Shown here piece after piece: positions 1-11,839 of a stretch of 64,000 bases of DNA. Numbering within the stretch: the stretch's first letter is position 1; every line of letters begins with the position of its first letter. Source of the stretch: Hyposmocoma kahamanoa (Eukaryota > Arthropoda > Insecta > Lepidoptera > Cosmopterigidae); NCBI RefSeq assembly GCF_003589595.1, contig NW_020653854.1, positions 22,150,914 through 22,214,913 of the forward strand, written 5' to 3'. The position numbers and the translations under genes are program-made. The notes under the pieces were generated by a model. The model did not search any database, was not told the DNA's origin, and saw nothing but the letters and a program-made list of their open reading frames with translations.

Positions 1-855
1 TATATATTTCATAAGTAAGCAAATTACACTCAAAATCGTCATATAGATTGAACTCTACCGCTCATTTGTAATGCAGATTCCTCTGAGAAGAATGAAAATA
101 AACTCTAGGGGGTTGCTTTTTGTAAATATACATTTGAACACATTTATCATTTACAATATTCATTTTAAACATTTTAGATTAAAAATGCCTCAGGAGCTAA
201 ACTACCACGAATTTTTGTCATCCAAACACGCAAAACCTGTATAATAAATAACCTTTAAAGTTTTTGTTTCACTAAAGTGACATTGTCCGGTCACTTTGAA
301 ATTCAATCGTATACGAATGACATACACAGACGACGCAATTTTTTAAACAATACTATGTTAGTTGTCATGTGCGATATATGGCAAAAAGTGTTTGATTATT
401 CCTTATTATTTCTGGTTTCGTGTTCTAATTCGACCTGCAATACTTAATAGAAGGTATTGTGTTCTTTTTTATTCTATGTAGTGCCCCAAAGTGAATTCCG
501 TTGCTCTGGTAAACATAGTACAAGAAATTCCCTAGTTAGAGACCAGGGGACCTATAGGGGACTTATGAGGTCGTAAGGAACCAGACATGTCCCAGTTTAA
601 GTGGTAAAACTGAATTGTTTAAATCGTATCATAACCTATACAAAGTTGAACGGGAATTGTACGGCAAGATGAGGAGTTTTAACATTATTATATCTTGAAG
701 ATGATATTTAAGAAATTTAATTGTCCTTTGATGTGGAAACTCACTCAAAGGATGAAATTATTGTTAATTTCTTTATAAAGTAGGCTAAGAATTACTAACA
801 CAATTGTGGTCCAATTAAGTTGTCTGAATTATATATAATAAATAAATAAAAATAT
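1..855. other. AT-rich non-coding DNA, nothing recognised
   Basis: Both strands were read and no exon, tRNA-like fold or clear transposon end was found. Stops occur in all frames and base composition is strongly AT-biased. It may contain old unrecognised repeats. Confidence 0.5.
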
Positions 856-1000
856 CGAGTTCTTAGGTTTTCGCGATTGTTACACATAGGAAATGAAACT
901 GTTTTTCCGGATTTAAATCGCGTATATTTGTTTTTTTCAAACAAACCGACGTTTCAGGCCCTTTACAGGACCCATGGTCACAGTTGACCATGGGACCATG
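856..1000 (-). repeat. Dispersed Penelope-pLTR-type repeat (family G), copy 1
   Basis: This block recurs at 41038-41160, 41270-41365 and 52026-52125. Its antisense strand reads from a short hairpin into CCGAAACGT, then a run around TTTGTTTGAAAAAACAAA, an AAATC-type box and TAGTTTCATTTCCT. A related arrangement at 14230-14290 directly follows Penelope-like coding sequence, so a Penelope-like terminal repeat is inferred. At 971-994 there is a perfect 10-bp inverted repeat (CCCATGGTCA) with a four-base loop. Family membership by recurrence is certain; the class is an inference. Confidence 0.5.
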
Positions 1001-2430
1001 GAGTCAATACACGACAACATAATGTCGAGTACATTACGTCGATAGGCAAATTTTTTATACAAAGCATTTAAAAAAAAATCAACAATCAAATTATTTTATA
1101 AAACATGGCGTTTCTCTTTTGGAACGCAACTGGTTTACACTTCTTGAATAACTATATTCATTGTTAACTACATCTCGCTCTTTAGTTTTACTCGTTAGCT
1201 GGCCTCCCCGCACGACGTGCCATTTTTTTCCTGGGGTCGATTTAGAACCTTACGATAACTCAGTTGTCGACCGATTTCTTTCATGTTTCTTCACAACACC
1301 CGAATTGAACGTCAAAATCATATTCCAAACCGAACCGAAATGACGTCACAACCGTACGATTACTCGAACTTCACAACAGGCGAAGGCTACAAACGTTATT
1401 CAGAACAGTTATCGAATGCAAGTTACCGAACGTCCTATTGTTTACAAAGCAAGAATGTAATATGGAAATCTCTTATTATTTTAAATAAAGTCTGGATGTT
1501 GTTCAATTTTATTAATTTATTTTAATGCAAGACTAATGCATTCCTATATATTAGACCCTTTAAGTCTTAAAAATGTATATACATTTATATTTTTAAGGAT
1601 TTTTATTTTTCTTATAATATATGTATATAATATTCACCGACTAACTCCGCAAAATGCTGTTGGATGACGATATCGTATCCGAATCGAACGTTCAACTCGG
1701 AATGTTCTGAATAGCTCGGAAAGCGCAATTCGATTCGACAACGACATCCATTCGAACGATTCGGTTAAAATATCGAAGAGTTCTGAATCGGGGTCCTGTA
1801 CATTTGCCGCACTCTGGGCATCAATCCGCGAGTACGTCACGCCGACTGGCGAATTAAAGGATTAGGCACCACGATGGCAAGCATTAGGAATAGTGTATTC
1901 CATCGATACGATAAGAAGAACTAAAAGCCAATACAAATAAGCCTTAATCAGAATTATTATAAGAGCTCCTCGCAAGCCCCAGGTAGGCAATAGTGTCGGT
2001 GATAGTGGCATTACGCGTAACTAGCATTTAATTATGTAATTAATCGCCAAATCAAATACGCATAAATGGCAACCAAATTAGCGTAATTTACGGGAATCTA
2101 TTGTTATCAGTCCGTAGATGACATAAATTAATACTTACTGAGCAAATATTAAAATCTAGTATATAACGTTTAATCCCTCTCCTATGAAATTTGGTTTGGT
2201 GCAGATACGCACTTTTTACCAATACTACATATTATGCGAATTTGCACTATTCCCGACGATAGATTCATTTTAATTTCAGATATTGGCATAATGGAACAAA
2301 AAATGCACTAGTGTAAAATTAAGTACCTACAGTGGACATGACAAGTCAAAAAGGATAAAAAAACTTGAGATTTCTGGATTTCAATACTCACTATTTTTTA
2401 TTTCATTAACAAAATAATCGATATCAGTTC
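1001..2430. other. Non-coding interval with one CRE-type palindrome
   Basis: No conserved gene was recognised. 1160-1450 and 1640-1860 are less AT-rich than the surroundings and hold short open frames on both strands, but these match nothing known to me and have no convincing splice context. A full TGACGTCA palindrome (CREB/ATF-type site) lies at 1341-1348; a single 8-mer is weak evidence of regulation. Confidence 0.35.
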
Positions 2431-2435
2431 ATGGA

Positions 2436-2512
2436 CAATGAAAATTGGGACACGTCCGAAACGTAGAAGTAAATAAAAATATATTTATACGCGACTAAAT
2501 TTCGATTTCAAA
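2436..2512 (+). repeat. Penelope-type terminal repeat fragment
   Basis: It contains ACACGTCCGAAACGTAGAAG, then a TAAATAAAAATATATTTATA-like run and GCGACTAAAT. The same order (GTCCGAAACGTCG, AT-rich run, GATTAAGTCCCGAA) follows Penelope-like coding sequence at 14240-14292. It is therefore a solo terminal fragment of that family; the extent is approximate. Confidence 0.45.
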
Positions 2513-3359
2513 AAAACAATTACAAAGAATTTTCAATAAAAAATCACTATTTTTCATTTTATTCAAACTAATGCTTATTATCACTTTTCGTAAGCCTCAT
2601 CCTGAATTATTTCTATATGTCACAAGTGCTAGGCTGAGCAACTACAAACCAGACGATGAAAAACTGCTCTACTTTGAGAAAGCGTAGTTGTAATGGCTTC
2701 AAAGGTCTAGAATAAACTATCGATTGAAATAAGAAATTGCAATAAAGCCAGAGAGTTTTAAACAACGTTATTTAATTACCTCAACGAAATAACTTTCTAC
2801 AATATTAGAGATTTCATTTAAAATTGATATAGTATCCTGTTTATGTTCTTTTTAATTTATGACATTTTGTTTATTGTAGTATTGTGACTGATGTTATTTT
2901 CTTAGACGGCGTGAATACAGTATACAAAATCATTGCATGAATGTGTATACAGGGTGACAGGTTATACGAGATAAATATTTAAAGAGACGAATGAGTAGCT
3001 GACACCTAAACCGAATATGAAAAACAAAATTACATTACATTATTTTTAAATATTTTTCTCTAAAGAAAATACTGCCTCTAACATTTTGTAATATTCTGCG
3101 CAAGATTGAACATGCAACGAGTGCCCGTTACCCTTACCGGCCTCTGCCGCATGGTTTCCCACGGGTTTCCCACGCTCGCCAATCCTGTTTTCAGGATTTT
3201 ATATGATCGGACAAAGTACATCCTATCGTGTAACACTTTCACACATTCTTTAGACAATTATATACCTCCCGTATAAGAAACCTCCCATGTAAACTATTGT
3301 AAGTCAAAATACCGTTTTTTGCTTTATTACTTAAATATATCCTTTTTCATGTATACATA
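2513..3359. other. AT-rich non-coding DNA, nothing recognised
   Basis: No exon or repeat family shared with the rest of the window was seen. It ends at the left terminal repeat of the mariner element. Confidence 0.4.
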
Positions 3360-4660
3360 GGGTGCACTATAAGTCTCAGGAACTGGCCACTTACATAAAC
3401 AATATTTAAAAAGTAATTACAACATTTGAAAATGGAACTCTTTGGCTGTAGAATACAGTTTGTTTCATCTGACTGTCACTTGTTTTTACACTGTGGCGTC
3501 ATTTTAGAAATTGGTTGTCTACATCACCATGAATTTAACTCGTGAAAATTTTCGTAGTATGATTTTCTACGACTTTAAGTGTAATTTAACAGCTCTGAGC
3601 TCAGAGCTTTGCTCGACTTCAAATTGCTTTTGATGATGTAGCACCATGCAAGACTACTTGTATAGCTTTATAGCTGGTTTGCAGAATTCAAATGTGAATC
3701 TCAGTGACGAATTTCGTGATGGTCGCCCGTCCACTGCTGTGAACAACAAAAACATCGATGCTGTGTGCCGTATGATCAAAACAGACAGGCATGTGACATA
3801 TCATGAGATTCGGGCATCTTTAGGCATAAGCATGAGTCAAATACAATCAATACTACATAAACATTTGGGTGTGAAAAAGCTGTGCTTTCGGTGGATCCCA
3901 CACAATTTGACTGAGGCTCAAAAAACGGATCGTGTCACTTGGTGCAATGCCATGCTTACCAGATTCAACGAAGGGGTGTCAAATTTGGTGTGGGGCATAG
4001 TAACAGGAGACGAAACATGGATTTTTTAGTTACGACCCCAAAACAAACCAACAATCGAGAGTATGGGTCTTTCGAGGTGAGCCGAAACCAATCAAAGTGG
4101 CGCGCGTGGAAAGTGCCTCGAAGCGGATGATTCCTTCTTTTTTTAATAAAACTGGACACGTGACTACTGTTGCTTTGGAGAATCGTTGTACCGTGAATAG
4201 TGATTGGTACACGACCATGTATTTGCCGGAAGTTATTCACAAACTCCGTAAAAATAACCGTAAACGCCGTATCATCTTGCACCACGATAATGCCAGTTTT
4301 CACACGGCCAGACAGACAAATGAGTTTTTGAAAGTGAACGACGTTGACTTTATGAGCCATCCCGCGTATATATACTGTACATGAGACGTCCCGACCTGGC
4401 ACCTTGTGACTTTTATTTATTTCCAAAAATTAAGAACCAGTTACGCGGTCACCGATTTTCATCACCTGAAGGCTGTCGAAGAGTATGAAAAATATGTTTC
4501 AGAGATTGTCACGGAGGAGTGGCATAAATGTTTTCAAAATTGGTTCATTCATATGAAAAAGTGCATTAATGTTAACGGAGATTATTTTGAGAAATAATAA
4601 ATTAATTTCTGACCATTTATAGCATTTTTTCTTATTCATTCCGGGAACTTATAGTGCGCC
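3360..4660 (+). mobile_element. Mariner-like element (full length, decayed)
   Basis: This class II element is about 1.3 kb, the usual mariner size. The left terminal repeat GGGTGCACTATAAGTCTCAG and the right one, read on the other strand as GGCGCACTATAAGTTCCCGG, match apart from a few substitutions. A TA dinucleotide flanks the left end; the right flank no longer shows it. It carries a single decayed transposase gene (separate entry). A second, internally deleted relative lies at 27796-28464. It appears non-functional. Confidence 0.9.
3529..4597 (+). pseudogene. Mariner transposase, D,D34D type, frameshifted
   Basis: The start is at 3529 (MNLTRENFRSMIFYDFKCNL), giving the N-terminal helix-turn-helix region. 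A small insertion near 3597-3610, with GAGCTCAGAGC partly duplicated, breaks the frame; it resumes from 3646 with the second DNA-binding part (NNKNIDAVCRMIKTDRHVTY). The catalytic core remains readable in pieces: first aspartate in GDETWIF near 4010, second in HHDNASFHTA near 4280, third in RPDLAPCDFYLF near 4392-4420. A stop lies just after ETWIF, and a small insertion disrupts the usual SPDLAPCDF motif. The C-terminus ends at the TAA at 4595-4597. The family normally has about 340-350 residues. The wording resembles the cecropia-type subfamily. It cannot encode an active enzyme as it stands. Confidence 0.9.
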
Positions 4661-5150
4661 ACACGTATTACGGGTTTTACGTTGAAAAGTAACTAATATA
4701 ATAAATAAATCACTTAGTGTTATGGTTTACTTTCAAAATGAAACTTATACATAAAAAAATATATTTAAGTTAAAAAGCAAAAAATGGTACTTATTTTTAC
4801 ATACAACAACTTACGTGTGAGGTATCAATAATTTTTTCTAAGAGCGTTATTTAACAGTAATTACCTAAACCATTTGATTAAGCAAGACAATTTTCCCGCT
4901 TCTTTTCCGACGACTCGCCTCAAGAAAACCAAAATTATTTCGAACAAGACAGAGAAATTTGAATTGCGAATTTAAAATCACAACAGGTTTATGTTTATTA
5001 TTATAAACGTACACGGAGATACAATTTAACAAACAACTGAAACTCGAAAAACAATTAAGTAACAAAAAATATTATCAATAATTAAATTATTATCTACATG
5101 CGTCATCGAGTACTACTTTGATATGATAACATATTTAAGGAGTGTATATG
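4661..5150. other. AT-rich non-coding DNA
   Basis: No gene or shared repeat was recognised. The minus-strand open frame at 4865-5065 has low complexity and no homology I recognise. Confidence 0.4.
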
Positions 5151-5164
5151 TTATCGGCAATGAA

Positions 5165-6350
5165 TGTAATCCGGTATTTTATACAATGCCTCGGTATTCT
5201 ATACACAATGCCTAAAACAGAGGCATATTATTTAATGAGAGTGTGTCCCTGCCAACAAACTGTATTGCAGTTTGGCGGGCTTTATTTTGTAAGCCATTTG
5301 TTATTTAAACTAATAAACTATTTAATTATTATTATTATTATTAATTATTAATTAGTCAGTCAATGCATGAAATAAACTGTATTATACACGTGGTCTAGGT
5401 ATTCTACACAAGTACGAACGTGCATTAGGCAATGTACAAAAATTTGTTAAATTTAGGTGCACAAAGCAATCTAAACTGTTTGTGTAAGATTAAGAAGAGC
5501 ATTTCGTACACGTCCAAGCGTCACAATAGTTCATCTTGTAAGAATAAGTAAGTAATTAAAAGAACGGATAATTAAGTTACAAATGATATATCTGTCTGTC
5601 TGTTTAAGACAATCCTTCGATCAAACGAGATGATCCCTATTGTTTCAAAAAAAAAAAAAAATTATAGTAGCAACGAAAACTGATACACTAAATATGCACG
5701 CTACAGAAATCAAACTTAACATACTGTTTTTTTATATTAACTGATTATCTGATGCTGTATTTTATAGCATTGAATATTTAGCTTTCGTTTAAAAAACGGT
5801 ACCCATTATCGTTTTTCACCCAGTTCGCAAACAAATTCGAAAAAAACACAAACAAATTCGATTTTGGCACTCATGAGCCGCAGTCGCGAGACGCTTGCTT
5901 CGCTCGCTCGGCTCTTGCAGTTTTTTCATACAATAACCTAACTAAACCCACAGGAGGTCGAACCAGCTCGGAAACGCAAACAGAAATGAGTAATTTAATT
6001 TAATTTTGTCTTTCATATAATACTTTGTCAAATCTACGACAGGCATTCTATACAATACCCAGACTTTGTATACAACGTCTGAGCTAGTTAAAAATACTAA
6101 CTATTTTATACGGATTAGTCGACAAAGGACCCATTCGCAAAATTGCATACTCTTAAAAAAATGCCCTGTTCGCCAAATGACCTATTCTTAAAACGGCCTG
6201 TTCGTACAATGACCTATTCTTATAGTGGCCTGTTAGTAGAATGACTTATTCTTAAAAAGACCTGTTCGCCAAATGCCTTCTTTTAGTTGTGTAATTAGTG
6301 TTACCTAAAGAACCCCGGTATTGTACAGAATGAATAGGTATTTTATATAA
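5165..6350. repeat. Interval with recurring GGTATTCTATACAATGCC-like motif
   Basis: Variants of GGTATT(C/T)TATACAATGCC occur near 5172, 5192, 5396, 6043, 6316 and 6335, some followed directly by a second variant. They are spread over 1.2 kb and not in regular tandem. An oddly CpG-rich patch (GCTTCGCTCGCTCGGCTC) lies near 5897. The origin is unknown; it may be an eroded satellite or foldback element. A short ATT microsatellite lies near 5326-5355. Confidence 0.4.
6123..6292 (+). repeat. Degenerate minisatellite, about 34-36 bp unit
   Basis: Four to five diverged copies of a unit containing CCTGTTCGCCAAATGACC and TATTCTTAAAA stand head to tail (near 6135, 6166, 6199, 6231, 6262). Copies differ at many sites, so the array is old. 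It lies inside the interval with the recurring TATTCTATACAA motif. Confidence 0.65.
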
Positions 6351-6762
6351 CCTCTAAATTATACCCATTGCCGTTAACATTTTTAATGTATTGCAAAATA
6401 TGTACGTAAAATGTACTTAAAATGCACTTAATGTACACGCGTGTAAATAAGTAATTGAGTACATAACGCGACACACACGCGCACATTTGCTTAAAAATAT
6501 AATTTTTTTTTTTAGGAATACTCATACGTAACAAGTATGTATTTTTCTGAGTGTTTTTTCTGAGTGTTCGATCTTTGTATTAATAATTATAACAAACTAG
6601 TGGAGTAATTTCACAAAAAATAATTGAATATCAATTCAATAAAAATTTAATTAGTTATGACTAGTTAGACATAAACGACTCTATTTCGCATACTATAACA
6701 ACGATTCAAAGTGTCAAGTTTTTACTAATTGCAATACCTATGTACTTTTCCTTTTTTTAAAA

Positions 6763-7052
6763 ACGACTTCAAAAAAGGAACGTCCACCTTTTTCTAATGC
6801 TAATTCGACTGTTTTTTTTGTGTATTTTACGCTATTACTCCGGCATTTGTGAACCGATTTTGATGATTCTGTTTTTGTTGGAAAGAGGGTACCTTAATAT
6901 TGGTCCCATTAATATTTTAAGAAAATGTTCCACCTCTAAGGGTGACAACTAGGGGATGAATACGGTTTTGCGCAATTTCCAAAAACCAATTTCATTAAAA
7001 CTTGACAAATAGATGTAATTCCACGAGCTATTGAGGTCGGTTTTTTGTAATA
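6763..7052 (+). repeat. Dispersed repeat family D, copy 1
   Basis: Family D runs from CGACTTCAAAAAAGGA through a GTGAACCGATTTTGATGATT core and an AGGGGATGAAT box to GAGGTCGGTTTTT. The outer ends are short inverted repeats (ACCGAC(C/T)TCAAAA), which suggests a non-autonomous DNA element, but no target duplication was established. Other copies or parts: 9958-10597, 26608-26822, 39943-39997, 44505-44590, 47694-47960, 48048-48185, 60828-61105 and 63370-63935. Confidence 0.7.
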
Positions 7053-7768
7053 AATAATTATTAGAATATATATAGTTTTAAATAATTATTGTAAACAAGA
7101 ACTATATTGGTGCAATACAGTGACTTTTGTAGGAGGAAAAAGGCAAGAGAAATTTAACTAAGCAAACTTTGAGCATTATATGCATTGGTACCTTTTTTCC
7201 GGAGTTGAACTTTCAAAAATTCTTTTACACTGAGGACACTACGAGATTTCGGTCTTAATATAACTAAAATTGGAGGCTCATCACAACCGTATCTAATCAG
7301 TAATCAGATATCATAAATGAGTACGCACTGCGATAGCAGTAATCTAAATTTACGTATCGAACGAAATTCAAATCTGACACATGTTTCGGTATAGTATTTA
7401 TTTAAAATGTACATCCGGGTTCGTCAACATTTAATTAACATTATCTGTTTTAAAAGCCTATTCTACCTCAAATGGTGTTGGTTTTTTCTGCATAACAGTG
7501 AAACTGTTGAATCAATCACTTTGAAAAAAATGTATAATAAAATTAAAAATATACACTAATTATAGTATACGGTGTAAAAACACGATTGCTAAACATTTTC
7601 AGGATACAAAAAAAAATTACTTCGAAATTTTACAAGAAAACAGCTGTAGCCAATATGTACTTGACATGTACCAATGATTTTCTTTTTAAATCAACTAAAA
7701 TAAAAACACGTATACTATACGATATACATTTTTCAAATGGCTTTAATTTCGTTTGTAAAAGAATAAAT

Positions 7769-8004
7769 CGACTCATCCGTAGAACAAAGATCTATGTTCA
7801 AGACTACTTGTTCTCAGGACATAGTACATTTCATTCGTTGCTGTGGATGTCAGATCGACCGACGTTCGATGTTATATTTCCGATGTATAAATTCTCAAAA
7901 CACCTTTACATAGGCCTTAGTTTGAATAACGAAATTGTTCTCGTGATGTGCTTATTTTCTTTTCGTTATATAATCACATCGGACTTTGTTCTTCGGATGA
8001 GTCG
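7769..8004. mobile_element. MITE family F, copy 1
   Basis: A 236-bp element is bounded by the inverted repeats CGACTCATCCGTAGAACAAA and, at the right end, TTTGTTCTTCGGATGAGTCG. A second copy in the opposite orientation lies at about 63450-63698, inside a family D repeat. The element fully explains the 240-residue open frame that crosses 7586-8308, which is not a gene. Confidence 0.75.
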
Positions 8005-8308
8005 AAATTCTGAAATAAAGCCAGTGTCCCTGTCGCTCGACCTAAGCAAAATAAATCGTATTAGTACGGGAAAAAATTTGATTCGAGCTGGGGTAGTATC
8101 AACTCTGCAAGCTGTACTTGTTCTGGTATACTATGACCTTAGTATAATAAGACCAAGTAAGGCAAGTCTTGTTTGTTCAGCGCGTCAGTGCCTACACTTC
8201 CCTCGGAGCATAGGGTTGTCACATTATCATTTCAGTTGTACAGGTTGTAAACAAAATTTGAAAAATTTAAGGTGTTCATCACAGTATCCTCGTGATATAA
8301 CGAAATAA

Positions 8309-9955
8309 TCCTTGTTAAATGCAGTATTTACGTGCTGATATTTTTATACCAGCATCGCGGATAAATATCTTGATTATGACTATGAAATAGAAATGAGATG
8401 CTGAACAATTCTGTATTCGAGGCACTCTTGTTCAAACAACCACAAACACAAAAATATATACGTCAAATATTTGATGTTATTTTATTAATACCGAGAATTG
8501 CGTCAATTCTACAACAAATGATACGTGTGACGACCCGGGATATGCAACGCGAATGTATATGAACCCCTGACGTACGTCAAGGTGACTACTACCAGGATAC
8601 GGCAGCGATAACACTTTCGCATGTCACTGGGAACATTGGAGACCATCATTTTCATAAATAACGTATACAATGGTAGGAGGGAGGGAGAAAATGATCGCTA
8701 TTGACATGCTAAATGGCACTTAATATAACACAGTCCAGAATTTTATTTAATATGTAAATAATTGTGATGTTGTGATGTAAATAATTGATTTTAGGCAACG
8801 TTCTTACTTACATACCTATGCATGGAAGCCTACGGAATATTTTTTCAAGCGGCAATATTGACTATGTGATTCACTAACACAACAAAAATAAATAAACAGA
8901 CAAACCCGAAGTACGTAGTACATTTTGTAAAACACAATGTGTAATCAGCACTAAAATGAGTAGTATTGTAATAATAACTTTTTTTAATCACCTTAACAAT
9001 ATTATACGTCATAAACCATGATACGAAAGTAAATGCGATTAAGTAGATAGTATAAACGTAAGATTTGTATTCAGTTTTTATTTATAGTCAGAACAATAGC
9101 TATTTGCTCGCGCCGAATGTCGTGTCTAGTTAATAAAATGGATTTCAAAATTATCACTAAAAGGTCGCTCATATTATAATAGATCATGGTCTTATTTGTG
9201 ATCAGGAAGTAATTCAAATATCAAGCATTCCATTCCCACGCTGGCGCTGTATGTCAATTATGTGGAAACATTGTTTGCTCATAAAATTGCAATTGCGTCT
9301 TTCTTATAAGTCTTAGTTAATCTACAGTAACTTTGCCAGTTAAAGTAAGTATTTGTGAATTTCATTTATTTTGTTAACCATAACGTTTTGATATAGTTGC
9401 AAAATCTCAATGGTTGATTGCTTAGGAGTTCCTTAAAATTGTATAGGTTAAGTCAAAACAAGTTTCAGAATTACCTCGTAGATTATTTTTAATCTCCCTT
9501 GTTTCCGAGGAAAATATGTTGGTCCTGGGAGACTCCATATCGTCTACCAGCAGCCACTTCAAGCATAGGGCATAGTGAATGCTTTCATCATCTTCCTTTT
9601 GGATGTGTAGGTATAAGTATTCCATTCCGTGTTTTAAAGTGTTATGTGTTTATGTTTTAAAGAGAACGCCGGCTAAGACTGAAAAACAGCACTATGCTGA
9701 GGCGTCGCCCTTTTCATCGACAGTTAGTATAGAATTCAGAGTAGCTCATAGTTTATTAATACCATGTGTATATAAAGTAATATACACATGGTATTTATAT
9801 ATAAACATCATGTGATGTTCTATACAATATTCTACATAACATGTGTGTTTCATGAATAGTCATATTTATTTATTTTTACGTGACAGTTTCCAGACTTAGG
9901 GTAAATTCAAATTATACAGGTATACATGATAATACAAATAATCTCAATACAGAGT
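8309..9955. other. Non-coding interval, nothing recognised
   Basis: AT-rich sequence without recognisable exons. A minus-strand open frame at 9422-9625 looks somewhat coding-like but has no homology I can name. A perfect 14-bp inverted repeat (ATACCATGTGTATA) with an 8-base spacer lies at 9759-9794. Confidence 0.4.
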
Positions 9956-9957
9956 AC

Positions 9958-10597
9958 TAAAAAAACCGACCTCAAAAGTACGTGGAATTATATAGATTTT
10001 AAGACTTTCGTGGCTATTCACTAAATGATTATCACTAATTTCAGGTTTCTTACCACGGTATGACTTCTTTTTATTTTCCCGATATTTCGGAACGGTTGCA
10101 CGCTCCATGATCACGGGTTGACTGGACGGCGGTAGATGACAGCTTTAAGAGCAGACATATCTGTCTACCCTCTTACGATGTCGACGACATATAATTACCA
10201 TGTTTTATTGAAATCGGTTACCGGGTAGTTCGCAAACCCAGACCATCCCCTAGTTCGCCAGTAAAATATAATAAAAATCTGTTCTCACTTCTCAAAGTAT
10301 ATTGAGAGAGACAAACGCCTTGAATTGGAGAATAGCAAAATCAACCATTAAATTAATTGCTGCTTATAATAAAATTTAGGCGCTATTTATAAAAATTAAT
10401 CTTCATGCGTGAACAGCGCCCTTAGAGGTGGATGATTTTCTTCAAAATTAAATGGGACCACTATGGAGATACCCTCTTTCCAACGAAAAAAGAATCATGA
10501 AAATCGGTTCACCAATACCGGAGTTATCGCGTAACATACATACAAATAAAAACATACAGTCGAATTGAGAACCTCCACCTTTTTTTTTTAAGTCGGT
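9958..10597 (-). repeat. Dispersed repeat family D, expanded copy
   Basis: The right part (10400-10597) matches the family D core in reverse, including ATCATGAAAATCGGTTCACC and the terminal run before TCGGTAAAC. The left end has ACCGACCTCAAAAGTACGTG at 9964. About 350 bp of additional sequence separates the parts, so the copy is interrupted by an unidentified insertion. Confidence 0.6.
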
Positions 10598-10599
10598 AA

Positions 10600-11100
10600 A
10601 CTACTTATCATCTTGACTGTTTTATAACAAAATTTTATTTTTGAAGCCATAGATTCGTTAATTCTTCAAAAAGAGTGAATTTTCCGAAAAAAGATGTTTT
10701 TGCTTGAACGTAATTAGTTAGCCAAATTAATTTTATGTTTTATGACTTCAATTACTGTATATTCTAAAGACGTATTGGACTACACGTCAAAGTTGCAAAC
10801 AGACGCTAGACGCTAGGCCAAGCACTTTGAATGGTACGGGCGGACGTAGCCAATAGATCCACGCCCGTGGCCTTGAGAACGCTACGAGAGTCTACGCACA
10901 CTTCATTTACAGGCACTCACGCCCGCCGCCCCTCCGAATAAGACCTTATAATCATGGTTAATGCTGGAAATGAAAAAGGTTTGTTCTACGTGCACTAATG
11001 TACTGATAGTGACTGTGATAAGGAGTACCATAAAAAATAAATGCAGACCGATGTCAATATTGGCTTCGTAGTTAGTTAATATCAAAACTTTCCCCTAATA
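10600..11100. other. Non-coding interval with GC-richer patch
   Basis: Mostly AT-rich. 10790-10930 is markedly more GC-rich (GGGCGGACGTAGCC; CACGCCCGCCGCCCC) but gives no recognisable protein on either strand. Confidence 0.35.
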
Positions 11101-11106
11101 AATAAA

Positions 11107-11583
11107 GTGATAAATAATGCAGCATACCGTATCAATTTAACAGTTAAACCGTCGAATTCAAACACTCCGAAACCACAAATTATAGCTTGGTTACATCGAC
11201 ATAATATTCCAAATAACACAAACTCATTAAAGATCGATTTATATAACATTATTAAAAAAAATAGAATGATATTCGGAGTTTGCTATTGACCGCATATATC
11301 TAAGAATATTGCTCTACATTTTACTATTGCCACCATATAAACCGATTTTGAATGCAATTGAAAACATTTGGTCTCAAATTAACTACACGTTATTAAACAT
11401 GTATATTGGAAAAAAAACATGATTGGATCGAGAGAAAGGAAAAAGTATGTGATTATGCAATAAAATGTGAGGATGAATATACAAAATTTGAACCATACAT
11501 GACCAATATTATAACAAATACCTGTTCGAGCAGCGCAGAAAGTGATTGTTCCATCGATGGCGAACATAAAAACAAACAATAAA
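11107..11583 (+). pseudogene. IS630/Tc1-type DDE transposase C-terminal remnant
   Basis: Three frames hold consecutive parts of one decayed transposase. First, KPQIIAWLHRHNIPNN..KIDLYNIIKKNR matches the pre-catalytic region of insect IS630-like transposases. Then LLPPYKPILNAIENIWSQIN fits the DDE motif block normally written LPPY.P.LNPIE.VW. Last comes an acidic/serine-rich tail (YTKFEPYMTNIITNTCSSSA) ending at a stop near 11581. At least two frameshifts and stops separate them. The N-terminal two-thirds and terminal repeats were not found. Confidence 0.65.
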
Positions 11584-11839
11584 GTACGTAGTTTTGAATT
11601 CAAATTATTATAGATGACAAATCTAATACTTAATTGGCATGGAAATTAACATCCGTGTTTATTCGGAAACCCGATGATTGCCGAGAGGAGTAAAGATAAT
11701 AAATATAATATAAATATAATAGAAGCACTATATATAAGAACATACGGATTTATTCCATAGGCTATAATGAGTTCCATTCTCGTGGACCCCCATTAACGTC
11801 TTATGCACCCCCTATTTTTTTCCTGAAATTGACCACTTG

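Noticed and set aside
1341..1348. CRE sites (also 17329-17336 and 60489-60496) as proven regulatory elements
   Set aside because: Single 8-mers without an associated transcription start; three in 64 kb is not remarkable.
1161..1840. Short frames near 1.2-1.8 kb as exons of an unknown gene
   Set aside because: Frames are open on both strands, have no convincing splice sites on either side and no recognisable domain.
7586..8308. 240-residue plus-strand open frame as a gene
   Set aside because: It begins at TTG, crosses a MITE with clear terminal repeats, has no splice context and resembles no family; a chance open frame.
9422..9625. Candidate last exon of CHMP5
   Set aside because: It lies on the correct strand, but the translated sequence has none of the expected CHMP5 C-terminal features and no matching phase could be justified.
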